Of a stretch of DNA of 64,000 bases, positions 35,567 to 44,574 are shown piece by piece. The DNA is from Pseudomonas capeferrum (GTDB lineage: Bacteria; Pseudomonadota; Gammaproteobacteria; Pseudomonadales; Pseudomonadaceae), in the NCBI RefSeq assembly GCF_000731675.1, contig NZ_JMIT01000004.1:124001-188000 (forward strand). The letters run 5' to 3'. How positions within the stretch are numbered: position 1 is the first letter of the stretch; every line of letters begins with the position of its first letter. Below the pieces are notes generated by a model, which did not search any database, was not told the origin of the DNA, and was given only the letters and a program-made list of their open reading frames with translations. The position numbers and the translations under genes are program-made.

Positions 35567-37858
35567 ATGATGAAACTGTCTTTGCTGGGCCTGGCCATGG
35601 GCCTTGCCAGTCAGGCGGCCCTCGCCGCCCAAACCGCCCCGCCCCTGCAAGACAAGCAGGCGTTCATCAATCACCTGATCAGCCAGATGACCGAGGCCGA
35701 GAAGATCGGCCAGTTGCGCCTGATCAGCATCGGCCCGGAGATGCCGCACGAGAAGATCCGCGAGGAAATCGCCGCAGGGCGTATCGGCGGTACCTTCAAC
35801 TCGCGCACCGCGCCCGAGAACCGGCCGATGCAGGACGCGGCCATGCGCAGCCGTCTGAAGATTCCGATGTTCTTCGCCTACGACACCGTGCACGGCGAAC
35901 GCACCATTTTCCCGATCGGCCTGGGCATGGCCGCCACCTGGGACATGGACGCCATTGCCAAGGTCGGCCGCACCGCAGCCATCGAAGCCGCGGCCGACGC
36001 CCTGGACATGACCTTCGCCCCGATGGTCGATATCGCCCGCGACCCGCGCTGGGGCCGCACCAGTGAAGGTTTCGGTGAAGACACCTACCTGACCTCCAGA
36101 ATCGGCCAGGTGATGGTCCGCTCGTTCCAGGGCAGCAGCCCGGCCAACCCCGACAGCATCATGGCCATCGTCAAGCACTTCGCCCTGTACGGCGCGGTGG
36201 AAGGCGGCCGCGACTACAACACGGTCGATATGAGCCTGCCGAAAATGTACAACGACTACCTGCCGCCCTACCGCGCCGCGCTCGACGCAGGTGCGGGCGG
36301 AGTGATGGTGGCGCTCAACTCGATCAATGGCGTGCCAGCCACCTCCAATACCTGGTTGATGAACGACCTGCTGCGCAAGGAGTGGGGCTTCAAGGGCGTG
36401 ACCATCAGCGACCACGGCGCCATCCAGGAGCTGATTCGCCACGGCGTCGCCCGCGACGGCCGAGAAGCCGCGAAGCTTGCGATCAAGGCCGGCATCGACA
36501 TGAGCATGAACGACACCCTGTACGGCGAAGAGCTGCCAGGGCTGCTGAAGGCCGGCGAAGTGACCCAGGGCGAGCTGGACCAGGCGGTGCGCGAAGTGCT
36601 GGGCGCCAAGTACGACATGGGCCTGTTCAAAGACCCGTACGTGCGAATCGGCAAGGCCGAAACCGACCTCAAGGACTACTACGGCAACGACCGCCTGCAC
36701 CGCGACGCCGCGCGTGACGTGGCCCGCCGCAGCCTGGTCCTGCTGGAAAACCGCAACCAGACCCTGCCCCTGAAGAAGGCCGGCACGATCGCCCTGGTCG
36801 GCCCGCTGGCCGATGCACCGATCGACATGATGGGCAGCTGGGCCGCCGACGGCAAACCGGTGCATTCGGTGACCGTGCGCGAAGGCCTGCGCCGCGCCGT
36901 GGATGGCAAGGCCAAGCTGGTCTACGCCAAAGGCTCCAACATCACCGGCGACAAGGCGATCTTCGACTATCTGAACTTCCTCAACTTCGATGCCCCGGAA
37001 ATCGTCGATGACCTGCGCCCAGCCGCCGTGCTGATCGATGAAGCAGTCAAGGCGGCCCAGCAGGCCGACGTGGTAGTGGCAGTGGTCGGCGAGTCGCGCG
37101 GCATGTCCCACGAGTCGTCGAGCCGCACCACCCTGGAGATCCCGGCCAGCCAGCGCGAGCTGATCAAGGCCCTGAAAGCCACCGGCAAACCGCTGGTACT
37201 GGTGCTGATGAATGGCCGGCCGCTGTCGATCGCCTGGGAGCGTGAGCAGGCCGACGCCCTGCTCGAAACCTGGTTCAGCGGCACCGAGGGCGGCAATGCC
37301 ATCGCCGACGTGCTGTTCGGCGATTACAACCCGTCCGGCAAACTGGCCATCACCTTCCCGCGTTCGGTCGGGCAGATTCCGATGTACTACAACCACACAC
37401 GCATTGGCCGGCCGTTCACCCCCGGCAAGCCTGGCAACTACACCTCGCAGTACTTCGAAGAGCCCAACGGCCCGTTGTATCCGTTTGGTTATGGTTTGAG
37501 CTACAGCAGCTTCGAACTGTCGGGCCTGACCCTGTCGGCCAAGGACCTCAAGCGTGGCGATACGCTGGAGGCCAAGGTCACGGTGAAGAACACCGGCAAA
37601 CGCGACGGCGAAACCGTGGTGCAGCTGTATCTGCAGGACGTTTCGGCGTCCATGAGCCGCCCGGTCAAGGAGCTGAAGAACTTCCAGAAACTGCCGCTCA
37701 AGGCCGGCGAGTCACGGACATTGACCTTCCGCATCAGCGAAGAAGACCTGAAGTTCTACAATAGCCAACTGCAGCGGGTTGCCGAACCTGGCGAGTTCAA
37801 CGTTCAGGTAGGGTTGGATTCCGAGTCGGTGCAACAGCAGAGTTTCGAGTTGCTGTGA
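35567..37858 (+). CDS. bglX: periplasmic beta-glucosidase BglX (GH3)
   Basis: Exported glycoside hydrolase family 3 enzyme that cleaves terminal beta-glucosyl residues from oligosaccharides or glucans. The signal peptide ends at AALA|AQT (residue 20). The N-terminal barrel carries KHFALYGAVEGGRDYN and the nucleophile motif VTISDHGAI with Asp282; the (alpha/beta)6 sandwich and a C-terminal fibronectin-III-like domain (SGLTLSAKDL ...) complete 763 aa. It precedes the two-component system but is separated from it by a hairpin. Confidence 0.94.
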   Translation: MMKLSLLGLAMGLASQAALAAQTAPPLQDKQAFINHLISQMTEAEKIGQLRLISIGPEMPHEKIREEIAAGRIGGTFNSRTAPENRPMQDAAMRSRLKIPMFFAYDTVHGERTIFPIGLGMAATWDMDAIAKVGRTAAIEAAADALDMTFAPMVDIARDPRWGRTSEGFGEDTYLTSRIGQVMVRSFQGSSPANPDSIMAIVKHFALYGAVEGGRDYNTVDMSLPKMYNDYLPPYRAALDAGAGGVMVALNSINGVPATSNTWLMNDLLRKEWGFKGVTISDHGAIQELIRHGVARDGREAAKLAIKAGIDMSMNDTLYGEELPGLLKAGEVTQGELDQAVREVLGAKYDMGLFKDPYVRIGKAETDLKDYYGNDRLHRDAARDVARRSLVLLENRNQTLPLKKAGTIALVGPLADAPIDMMGSWAADGKPVHSVTVREGLRRAVDGKAKLVYAKGSNITGDKAIFDYLNFLNFDAPEIVDDLRPAAVLIDEAVKAAQQADVVVAVVGESRGMSHESSSRTTLEIPASQRELIKALKATGKPLVLVLMNGRPLSIAWEREQADALLETWFSGTEGGNAIADVLFGDYNPSGKLAITFPRSVGQIPMYYNHTRIGRPFTPGKPGNYTSQYFEEPNGPLYPFGYGLSYSSFELSGLTLSAKDLKRGDTLEAKVTVKNTGKRDGETVVQLYLQDVSASMSRPVKELKNFQKLPLKAGESRTLTFRISEEDLKFYNSQLQRVAEPGEFNVQVGLDSESVQQQSFELL

Positions 37859-37882
37859 CACGCCTGTGAACAGTACCGGCCC

Positions 37883-37902
37883 TTCGCGGGTTTACCCGCG
37901 AA
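37883..37902 (+). terminator. hairpin between bglX and the sensor kinase
   Basis: A perfect 9-bp stem TTCGCGGGT/ACCCGCGAA with a 2-nt loop, flanked by GGCC on both sides, follows bglX by 24 bp. This sequence type recurs after P. putida genes. No T tract. Confidence 0.5.
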
Positions 37903-37941
37903 CAGGCCGGCCCTGCTATCCCTTTCATGCGGATCTGCCCC

Positions 37942-39699
37942 ATGGCTTTTTCCTTTCGCGCCCTGCGTCTGGGGCTGATCATCCTGTTCATATTGCTCGG
38001 CACCGCCCTCAGCGCGGGCTGGGCCATGCACCAGGCCAAGCGCCAGGCCATGGAGGACGACGCCCAGCGCGCCAGCCAGCAGCTCGGCCTCTATGCCAAC
38101 GCACTGCACACCCTGATCGAACGCTACCGCGCCCTGCCGGCGGTGCTGGCGCTCGACCCGGAGCTGATCGAAGCGTTGCGCGGCCCGGTCAGCGAGCCGG
38201 TACAGGACGCCCTGAACCGTAAGCTCGAACGCATCAACGGTGCCGCCAACTCGTCCACCCTCGAACTGCTCGACCACACCGGGTTGGCCATCGCGGCCAG
38301 CAACTGGCGACTGCCGAGCAGCTACGTCGGCTCCAACTACGGCTTTCGCCCCTACTTCAAGCAGACCCGCAGCCAGGGCAGCGGGCGTTTCTACGCCGTC
38401 GGTGTGACCAGCGGCGTGCCAGGCTATTTCCTCGCCAGCGCGGTAACCGACGAGCAAGGCCGCTTCCTCGGTGCCATGGTAGTCAAGCTCGAGTTCCCCG
38501 AGCTGGAACGCGAATGGCGCCAAGGCAGCGATATTCTGTTGGTCAGTGATGCCCGCGGTATCACCTTCATTGCCAACCAGGACGGTTGGCGCTACCGCGA
38601 GCTGCAGCCGCTCAGCGGCGCTGACCGTGCCGAACTGGCCGAGACTCGGCAATACGACAAACAGCCTCTGGTGCCTTTGCAGCACCAGGTGCTGACCCAG
38701 TTTGCCGACAACAGCCACCTGAGCCGCGTGCATGGCCCGCAGGGGGTCGCCGAATACCTGTGGGAAAGCCTGCCGTTGCACGGTGAGGACTGGACCTTGC
38801 ACCTGCTGCGCAAACCGCAGGTCGCGGCCGACGGCCGCAATGCCGCCCTGGGGGCCGCCGCCGTGTGGCTGAGCCTGGTCTTCGCGGCGCTGTTCGTCAG
38901 CCAGCGGCTGCGCCTGGCACGCTTGCGCCAGCGCAGCCGCGAAGCCCTCAAACGCCAGGTCGAGGAGCGCACCCGTGAGCTGCGAACCGCACAGGAAGGC
39001 CTGGTGCAATCGGCCAAGCTGGCTGCACTGGGGCAGATGTCAGCCGCCATGGCCCACGAGATCAATCAGCCCCTGACCACCCAACGCATGCAACTGGAGA
39101 CCCTGCGCCTGCTGCTCGACCATGGCCGCTACGGCGAGGCCCGCCAAGCCCTGGAGCCGCTGGAGCAGATGCTCACGCGCATGGCCGCGCTCACCAGCCA
39201 CCTGAAAACCTTTGCCCGCAACAGCCCGGTCGGGCTGCGCGAGCGGCTGGACCTGGCCTCTGTGGTCGACCAGGCACTGCACCTGCTGGACACGCGCATC
39301 CGCACCGAAGGCGTCGAGGTGGCGCTGTACCTGGCGCGCCCCGCCTGGGTCCGCGGTGATGCGATCCGCCTGGAGCAAGTGCTGATCAACCTGCTGCGCA
39401 ATGCCCTCGACGCCATGGCCGACAAACGCTACAAGCGCCTGGAGGTCCGCATCGAGCTGGATAACGACCAGTGGCGCCTGAGCGTGCTCGATTCTGGGGG
39501 CGGTATTGATGATGAGCACCTGGCCAAGGTCTTCGACCCGTTTTTCACCACCAAGCCGGTGGGTGAAGGGCTAGGCCTGGGCCTGGCCATTTCCTATGGC
39601 ATCGTGCATGAGGCGGGCGGCCAGCTGCAGGCCGAAAACCTGCCTGGCGGCGCACGCCTGAGCCTTACCCTGCCCCGCGACCTGGAGCCTGTATGTTGA
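37942..39699 (+). CDS. DctB/MifS-type sensor histidine kinase
   Basis: Membrane kinase (585 aa from the ATG at 37942) that should sense an external dicarboxylate. Two transmembrane helices (about 8-28 and 303-321) flank a periplasmic PAS-like double domain containing the motif [13 protein letters not shown] coiled coil leads to the H-box [14 protein letters not shown] with His372 and the ATPase motifs ([25 protein letters not shown]). The layout is that of DctB, or MifS for 2-oxoglutarate in P. aeruginosa. Its end overlaps the next gene by 7 bp. An alternative start is 37927. Confidence 0.88.
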   Translation: MAFSFRALRLGLIILFILLGTALSAGWAMHQAKRQAMEDDAQRASQQLGLYANALHTLIERYRALPAVLALDPELIEALRGPVSEPVQDALNRKLERINGAANSSTLELLDHTGLAIAASNWRLPSSYVGSNYGFRPYFKQTRSQGSGRFYAVGVTSGVPGYFLASAVTDEQGRFLGAMVVKLEFPELEREWRQGSDILLVSDARGITFIANQDGWRYRELQPLSGADRAELAETRQYDKQPLVPLQHQVLTQFADNSHLSRVHGPQGVAEYLWESLPLHGEDWTLHLLRKPQVAADGRNAALGAAAVWLSLVFAALFVSQRLRLARLRQRSREALKRQVEERTRELRTAQEGLVQSAKLAALGQMSAAMAHEINQPLTTQRMQLETLRLLLDHGRYGEARQALEPLEQMLTRMAALTSHLKTFARNSPVGLRERLDLASVVDQALHLLDTRIRTEGVEVALYLARPAWVRGDAIRLEQVLINLLRNALDAMADKRYKRLEVRIELDNDQWRLSVLDSGGGIDDEHLAKVFDPFFTTKPVGEGLGLGLAISYGIVHEAGGQLQAENLPGGARLSLTLPRDLEPVC

Positions 39700-41024
39700 A
39701 TTCAGTGATCGTTGTCGACGATGAAGCCAGTATCCGTACCGCCGTCGAGCAATGGCTGAGCCTGTCCGGCTTCAGCGTGCAACTGTTCGCCCACGCCGAA
39801 GCGTGCCTGGCGCAACTGCCAGAGCACTTTGCCGGGGTGATCATCAGCGATGTGCGCATGCCGGGCATCGATGGCCTGCAGTTGCTCGAACGCCTGCAAA
39901 TGGCTGACCCCGACCTGCCGGTGATCCTGCTGACCGGCCACGGGGACGTACCGATGGCGGTGGAGGCCATGCGCAACGGTGCCTACGACTTCCTCGAAAA
40001 GCCCTTCACCCCGCAACACCTGCTGGGCAGCCTGCGCCGAGCCCTGGAAAAACGCCAGCTGGTGCTGGAAAACCGCCGGCTGCACGAACAGGCAGACTTC
40101 AAGTCGCGCCTCGAAGGCACCCTGCTGGGCATGTCCCAAGGCCTGCAGCAACTGCGTCGGCAGGTACTGGACCTGGCCGGCTTGCCGGTCAATGTGCTGA
40201 TCCGCGGCGAAACGGGCAGTGGCAAGGAGCGCGTGGCCCGCTGCCTGCACGATTTCGGCCCGCGGGCGGCTAAGCCCTTCGTTGCCCTCAACTGCGCGGC
40301 AATCCCCGAATCGCTGTTCGAGGCCGAGCTGTTCGGCCATGAGAGCGGTGCCTTCACGGGCGCCCAGGGTAAACGGATCGGCAAGTTGGAATATGCCAAT
40401 GGTGGCACGGTGTTCCTCGATGAGATCGAGAGCATGCCCCTGGCCCAGCAGGCAAAACTGTTGCGCGTGATCCAGGAACAGAAGCTCGAACGGCTGGGCG
40501 CCAACCAGAGCATCAGCGTCGACTTGCGCATCATCGCCGCGACCAAACCCGACCTGCTGGAAGAAGCCCGTGCCGGGCGCTTTCGTGAAGACCTCGCCTA
40601 CCGCCTGAACGTCGCCGAGCTGCGGCTGGCGCCGTTGCGTGAGCGGCGTGAAGACATCCCGTTGCTGTTCGAGCACTTTGCCCGTGCTGCCGCTGAGAAG
40701 CTGGGCCGAACAGCGCCGGTGCTCAGCGCCAGCCAGCTGGCGCAGCTGCTGTGCCATGACTGGCCGGGCAATGTGCGCGAGTTGGCCAACGCGGCAGAGC
40801 GGCACGCGCTGGGGCTGGGTTCGCCGAACAGTGAAGTGGTGCCGGCCGGGCAGTCGCTGGGCGAGCAGATGGAAGCGTTCGAAGCGCAGTGTTTGCGGGC
40901 GGCGTTGCGCCAGAGCAAGGGCGAGATCAAGGGGGTGATGGAGGCTTTGCAACTGCCGCGGCGGACGTTGAACGAGAAGATGCAGCGGCATGGGCTGGTG
41001 CGGGAGGATTATATCGAGCGGTAG
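39693..41024 (+). CDS. sigma-54-dependent response regulator, DctD/MifR-type
   Basis: Activates sigma-54 promoters on phosphorylation by the preceding kinase. The receiver has Asp53 (ISDVRMPG); the AAA+ domain has Walker A GETGSGKE (about 171-178), the GAFTGA loop that contacts sigma-54, and Walker B VFLDEIESM; a Fis-type helix-turn-helix ends the 443-aa protein (LRQSKGEIKGVMEALQLPRRTL). Start overlaps the kinase gene by 7 bp. The likely target is the permease gene downstream, which has a good sigma-54 promoter. Confidence 0.92.
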   Translation: MLNSVIVVDDEASIRTAVEQWLSLSGFSVQLFAHAEACLAQLPEHFAGVIISDVRMPGIDGLQLLERLQMADPDLPVILLTGHGDVPMAVEAMRNGAYDFLEKPFTPQHLLGSLRRALEKRQLVLENRRLHEQADFKSRLEGTLLGMSQGLQQLRRQVLDLAGLPVNVLIRGETGSGKERVARCLHDFGPRAAKPFVALNCAAIPESLFEAELFGHESGAFTGAQGKRIGKLEYANGGTVFLDEIESMPLAQQAKLLRVIQEQKLERLGANQSISVDLRIIAATKPDLLEEARAGRFREDLAYRLNVAELRLAPLRERREDIPLLFEHFARAAAEKLGRTAPVLSASQLAQLLCHDWPGNVRELANAAERHALGLGSPNSEVVPAGQSLGEQMEAFEAQCLRAALRQSKGEIKGVMEALQLPRRTLNEKMQRHGLVREDYIER

Positions 41025-41031
41025 GCGGTTT

Positions 41032-41061
41032 TCCGCTTATCTGATGAGCGGGGTAAGCGGA
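41032..41061. promoter_or_regulatory. candidate upstream activator site for the sigma-54 regulator
   Basis: Inverted 8-mers TCCGCTTA (41032-41039) and TAAGCGGA (41054-41061) are separated by 14 bp, centred about 180 bp before the predicted permease transcription start. Enhancer sites for DctD-type activators are inverted repeats at such distances. It could instead be a weak terminator of the regulator gene, whose stop it follows by 7 bp. Confidence 0.4.
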
Positions 41062-41085
41062 TATTTGCTTATGGCGGCTCGTTTG

Positions 41086-41130
41086 GGGCTGCGCTGCAGC
41101 CCTTCGCGACGCAAGGCCGCTCCTGCACGG
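41086..41130. repeat. single REP-like element
   Basis: A short stem GGGCTGC/GCAGCCC is joined to the REP core CGCGACGCAAGGCCGCTCCT. It is a lone, partial copy of the repeat type seen at 49572-49686. Confidence 0.55.
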
Positions 41131-41201
41131 GCGCCTTGCCAGGCCTTGGTAGGCGGGCTGGGTGCCATGCGTGCCCGCAAATGAATCACTTCGCACCCAT
41201 T

Positions 41202-41217
41202 TGGCACACCTTCTGCA
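41202..41217 (+). promoter_or_regulatory. sigma-54 (-24/-12) promoter of the permease gene
   Basis: TGGCAC-N7-TGCA with the GG and GC doublets exactly at the canonical spacing (41203-41204 and 41215-41216). Only one base of the -12 element (C for T) departs from TTGC. It lies 60 bp before the permease start and downstream of a sigma-54 activator gene. Confidence 0.8.
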
Positions 41218-41276
41218 ATCACCGTGGCAAGCAGCGCTCCGGCGCGCTCCACAAAAACAACGAGAAGGTATCCCTG

Positions 41277-42596
41277 ATGGATAACGCCACCTCCCTGCCC
41301 ACCGGGGCGGCCATTGCGCCGACCGCAGAAAAAACCACCGCCAGCCGCCTGAAGTCGATCTTCAGCGGGTCCATCGGCAACATGGTCGAATGGTACGACT
41401 GGTACGTCTACGCCGCATTCTCGCTGTACTTCGCCAAAGCGTTCTTCCCTGCCGGCGACACCACTGCACAACTGCTCAACACCGCCGCGATCTTCGCCGT
41501 GGGCTTCCTCATGCGCCCGATCGGTGGCTGGCTGATGGGCCTGTACGCCGACCGCAAAGGCCGCAAGGCCGCACTGATGGCCTCGGTGCTGCTGATGTGC
41601 GCAGGCTCCCTGGTCATTGCCCTGACCCCTGGCTATGAAACCATCGGCGTCGCCGCCCCAATTCTGCTGGTGCTTGCGCGCTTGCTGCAGGGCCTGTCGG
41701 TGGGCGGTGAGTACGGCACCTCGGCCACCTACCTCAGCGAGATGGCCAGCAAGGAACGCCGTGGCTTCTTCTCCAGCTTCCAGTACGTGACCCTGATCTC
41801 TGGCCAGCTCATCGCCCTGGCGGTGCTGATCATCCTGCAGCAGACGCTGACTACCGAGCAGCTGTATGCCTGGGGCTGGCGTGTGCCCTTCGTGATCGGC
41901 GCGCTGTGCGCGGTGGTTGCGCTGTACCTGCGTCGCGGCATGGAAGAGACCACCTCCTTCACCAAGAAGGAGAAGGCCAAGGAAAGCCTGATGCGCACCC
42001 TGATGCGTCATCCCAAAGAGCTGATGACCGTGGTCGGCCTGACCATGGGCGGCACTCTGGCCTTCTACACCTACACCACTTACATGCAGAAGTACCTGGT
42101 CAACACGGTGGGCATGAGCATCACCGACTCGACCACCATCTCGGCCGCCACGCTGTTCCTGTTCATGTGCCTGCAACCGCTGGTCGGCGGCTTGTCCGAC
42201 AAGATCGGCCGACGCCCGATCCTGATCGCCTTCGGTGTGCTCGGCACCCTGTTCACCGTGCCGATCCTCAGCACCCTGCACACCGTGCAAAGCTGGTGGG
42301 GCGCGTTCTTCCTGATCATGGCTGCGCTGATCATCGTCAGCGGCTACACCTCGATCAATGCAGTGGTCAAAGCCGAGTTGTTCCCGACCGAGATCCGCGC
42401 CCTGGGCGTTGGCCTGCCGTACGCCCTGACCGTATCGATCTTCGGCGGCACCGCCGAATACGTGGCCCTGTGGTTCAAGAGCAACGGCATGGAAACCGGC
42501 TTCTACTGGTACGTCACCGGCTGCATCGCCTGCTCGCTGCTGGTGTATGCCACCATGAAAGACACCAAGCAGCATTCGCGGATCACCACTGACTGA
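41277..42596 (+). CDS. MFS metabolite:proton symporter, 2-oxoglutarate/dicarboxylate type
   Basis: 12-helix major facilitator of the metabolite:H+ symporter family (439 aa from ATG 41277 after GAGAAGG). Typical marks are GNMVEWYDWYVYAAFSLYF near the N-terminus, the RPIGGWLMGLYADRKGRK loop and LLQGLSVGGEYGTSATYLSE. The family includes 2-oxoglutarate (KgtP), citrate and proline/betaine symporters. Neighbourhood with a MifSR-like system and a sigma-54 promoter favours 2-oxoglutarate or a C4 dicarboxylate; specificity is inferred. Confidence 0.85.
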   Translation: MDNATSLPTGAAIAPTAEKTTASRLKSIFSGSIGNMVEWYDWYVYAAFSLYFAKAFFPAGDTTAQLLNTAAIFAVGFLMRPIGGWLMGLYADRKGRKAALMASVLLMCAGSLVIALTPGYETIGVAAPILLVLARLLQGLSVGGEYGTSATYLSEMASKERRGFFSSFQYVTLISGQLIALAVLIILQQTLTTEQLYAWGWRVPFVIGALCAVVALYLRRGMEETTSFTKKEKAKESLMRTLMRHPKELMTVVGLTMGGTLAFYTYTTYMQKYLVNTVGMSITDSTTISAATLFLFMCLQPLVGGLSDKIGRRPILIAFGVLGTLFTVPILSTLHTVQSWWGAFFLIMAALIIVSGYTSINAVVKAELFPTEIRALGVGLPYALTVSIFGGTAEYVALWFKSNGMETGFYWYVTGCIACSLLVYATMKDTKQHSRITTD

Positions 42597-42618
42597 TTCA
42601 GGTCCGCGGGTCTTGAAC

Positions 42619-42651
42619 AGGGGCGCTCCTTCATGGGGGCGCCCCTTTTTT
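42619..42651 (+). terminator. intrinsic terminator after the permease gene
   Basis: A perfect 8-bp stem AGGGGCGC/GCGCCCCT followed by a run of six T residues, 22 bp after the stop codon. Confidence 0.92.
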
Positions 42652-42668
42652 GCGGTGGGTCACCGTAC

Positions 42669-42733
42669 GTGAGCCGAATAGCGCTATTATTCGGCTCACA
42701 TAATGAGCCGAATAGACAGCTCATTCGGCTCAC
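42669..42733. promoter_or_regulatory. two tandem palindromes directly upstream of fic
   Basis: Palindrome 1 has perfect 12-bp arms GTGAGCCGAATA (42669-42680) and TATTCGGCTCAC (42688-42699) with a 7-nt spacer. Palindrome 2 has perfect 10-bp arms TGAGCCGAAT (42704-42713) and ATTCGGCTCA (42723-42732) with a 9-nt spacer. The four copies of one half-site end 19 bp before the fic start codon, a position suited to repression. Confidence 0.8.
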
Positions 42734-42751
42734 GGGTGGAGTGAAACGATC

Positions 42752-43891
42752 ATGAACAGCCCAATGTGGATCTGGCAGCAACCCGACTGGCCCCATTTCC
42801 AATGGCAAAGCGAGCCAATCGGGGCCTTGCTACGCGGTTGCGTCGACAGGCAAGGACGCTTACTGGGCAAGATCGGCTCCATCGACGCGCTCAGTGAGTG
42901 CCAGAACATCCTGGATACCCTCCTGCAGAACATTGTCACTTCGTCGGCGATCGAGGGTGAACAGTTGAACGTGGGTTCCGTGCGCTCCTCGCTCGCACGA
43001 CGCTTGGGCATCCATGAACAAGGCCCGACCACTGTCCGCAGCGAAGGGCTCGCGCAACTGATGCTGGATGCGACGCAAGGGTACGACCAGCCGCTGACCT
43101 TGCAGCGTCTGTTCACCTGGCATCACTGGTTGTTCCCTGCGGTGGAAGAAAGCCTGAGCAAAGCGATACGGGTGGGCCAGCTGCGTGCCGAGGCACCGAT
43201 GCAGGTGATTTCAGGACGCCTCGACAAGCCCACGGTACATTTCCAGGCACCGCCCCGTGATAGCCTGGAAGGACAGGTCGATGCTTTTCTCGACTGGTTT
43301 GCCAGCAGCCGCCAAGCAACCAACCTGGACCCGCTGTTACGTGCAGGCATCGCGCATTTCTGGTTCGTCACGCTGCACCCTTTCGACGATGGCAATGGCC
43401 GCCTGACCCGGGCCATCACCGACTTGGCGCTGGCTCAGGCAGAGCGGCAGGCGATTCGTTTCTATGCCATGTCTGCAAGCATCCTCGAAGACCGGACTGG
43501 CTATTACCAGATATTGGAGAGCAGTCAGAAAGGCGACCTTGATATCACCCGCTGGCTGACCTGGTTTCTCGAAACCCTGCTACGCAGTCTCGAACAGGCT
43601 TTGCTGAATATCGACCGGATACTCAGCAAAGCCAGGTTCTGGCAAACACACCGCGCGGACGGCCTGTTGCCCGAACAGGTCAAGGTACTTAACAGGCTGC
43701 TCGACGGAGGCCCACGCGGCTTCGAAGACGGTATCAATGCCGCGCAGTACCAGGCCGTGGCGAAAGTCTCCAAGGCCACCGCAACCCGTCACCTCACCGA
43801 CCTGCTCGACAAGGCTTGCCTGACCCGCCTGCCAGGTGGAGGGCGCAGCACACGTTATCGCATCAATACTCAGGACATCCCAAGCGCCTGA
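42752..43891 (+). CDS. Fic-domain protein (class II, DUF4172 N-terminus, winged-helix C-terminus)
   Basis: Predicted AMP- (or other nucleotide-) transferase of 379 aa acting on protein hydroxyl groups. The N-terminal DUF4172-like domain (WIWQQPDWPHFQW) is followed by the inhibitory helix motif S64-x-x-x-E68-G69 (class II, self-inhibited) and the catalytic motif HPFDDGNGR at 209-217, all residues intact. The C-terminal ~70 residues form a winged helix (VAKVSKATATRHLTDLLDKA, then a RSTRYRI wing). It stands alone without an antitoxin gene. The C-terminal DNA-binding domain and the palindromes upstream suggest autoregulation (inference). GGTGGAG lies upstream of the ATG. Confidence 0.9.
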   Translation: MNSPMWIWQQPDWPHFQWQSEPIGALLRGCVDRQGRLLGKIGSIDALSECQNILDTLLQNIVTSSAIEGEQLNVGSVRSSLARRLGIHEQGPTTVRSEGLAQLMLDATQGYDQPLTLQRLFTWHHWLFPAVEESLSKAIRVGQLRAEAPMQVISGRLDKPTVHFQAPPRDSLEGQVDAFLDWFASSRQATNLDPLLRAGIAHFWFVTLHPFDDGNGRLTRAITDLALAQAERQAIRFYAMSASILEDRTGYYQILESSQKGDLDITRWLTWFLETLLRSLEQALLNIDRILSKARFWQTHRADGLLPEQVKVLNRLLDGGPRGFEDGINAAQYQAVAKVSKATATRHLTDLLDKACLTRLPGGGRSTRYRINTQDIPSA

Positions 43892-44168
43892 CGGGGTTCA
43901 CGCCGCTGGTAATAGGTGGCCATAAAGACTGATTTTCGATCTTAACGCCCCATTAATTTCACGCCGTCATTCTGCAAGGGCTGACGAAGCGATGATCCGC
44001 GCCCAGACAATACACCTCAGGCCCACTGCCTGATTCACCGTCAGCATGGGCTAACCAATCGATTAAAACGATATTTAGACGCTATTTTTTGCGCTTTTTA
44101 ATCAATTTTATAAGCGTAGGATTAAACCCATAGAAACAACAACCCCTCGCCACCCTGGAGCAACGACC

Positions 44169-44456
44169 ATGAAAAACAAACTGATCCTCACCCTGGCCCT
44201 TTCGGTTTTCGCTGCTGGCGCCTTCGCCGAAGACGGCTTCGATCGTACCAATGCCCATACCTTCGCAGCGGTGCAAACCCAAGCCGCCACTTACGCCGAA
44301 GACGGCTTCGACCGCACCGGCGGCCAACGCTTCGCCGAGGACGGCTACGACCGCACTGGCGCCCAACGCTTCGCTGAAGATGGCTTCGACCGCACCGGCG
44401 GCCAGCGCTTCGCCGAAGACGGCTTCGATCGCACCAACGCTCACCGCATCAGCTGA
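44169..44456 (+). CDS. secreted repeat protein with five AEDGFDRT motifs
   Basis: 95-aa protein that I do not recognise. Residues 1-20 form a signal peptide with cleavage at AFA|ED. The mature 75 residues are almost entirely repeats: EDGFDRTNAHTF (21-32), a linker, then AEDGFDRTGGQRF, AEDGYDRTGAQRF, AEDGFDRTGGQRF and AEDGFDRTNAHRIS, a 13-residue unit encoded by near-identical 39-bp repeats. No cysteine and no hydrophobic core. A GGAG site precedes the ATG, and the upstream 277 bp are unusually AT-rich for this genome. Likely a periplasmic or extracellular, intrinsically disordered, acidic/arginine-patterned protein; function unknown. Confidence 0.85.
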   Translation: MKNKLILTLALSVFAAGAFAEDGFDRTNAHTFAAVQTQAATYAEDGFDRTGGQRFAEDGYDRTGAQRFAEDGFDRTGGQRFAEDGFDRTNAHRIS

Positions 44457-44574
44457 CCCCTGATGCGCGTACCCAGCCCGGCTTCGGCCGGGCTTGATCA
44501 TTTTCAGGCGGGCACAGGCTTGGCACACTAGAGGCCTTCGTCCCCAAGAGGTAGGGCAAGCAAGCCCAGCACCG

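Noticed and set aside
34763-37396. 877-codon minus-strand frame extending from the TPM-domain gene through bglX
   Set aside because: Only the last 205 codons have protein-like sequence; the rest is antisense to bglX and the intergenic region.
42752-43891. Fic as the toxin of a Doc/Phd or VbhT/VbhA type module
   Set aside because: No antitoxin gene is adjacent, and the inhibitory helix is within the protein (class II).
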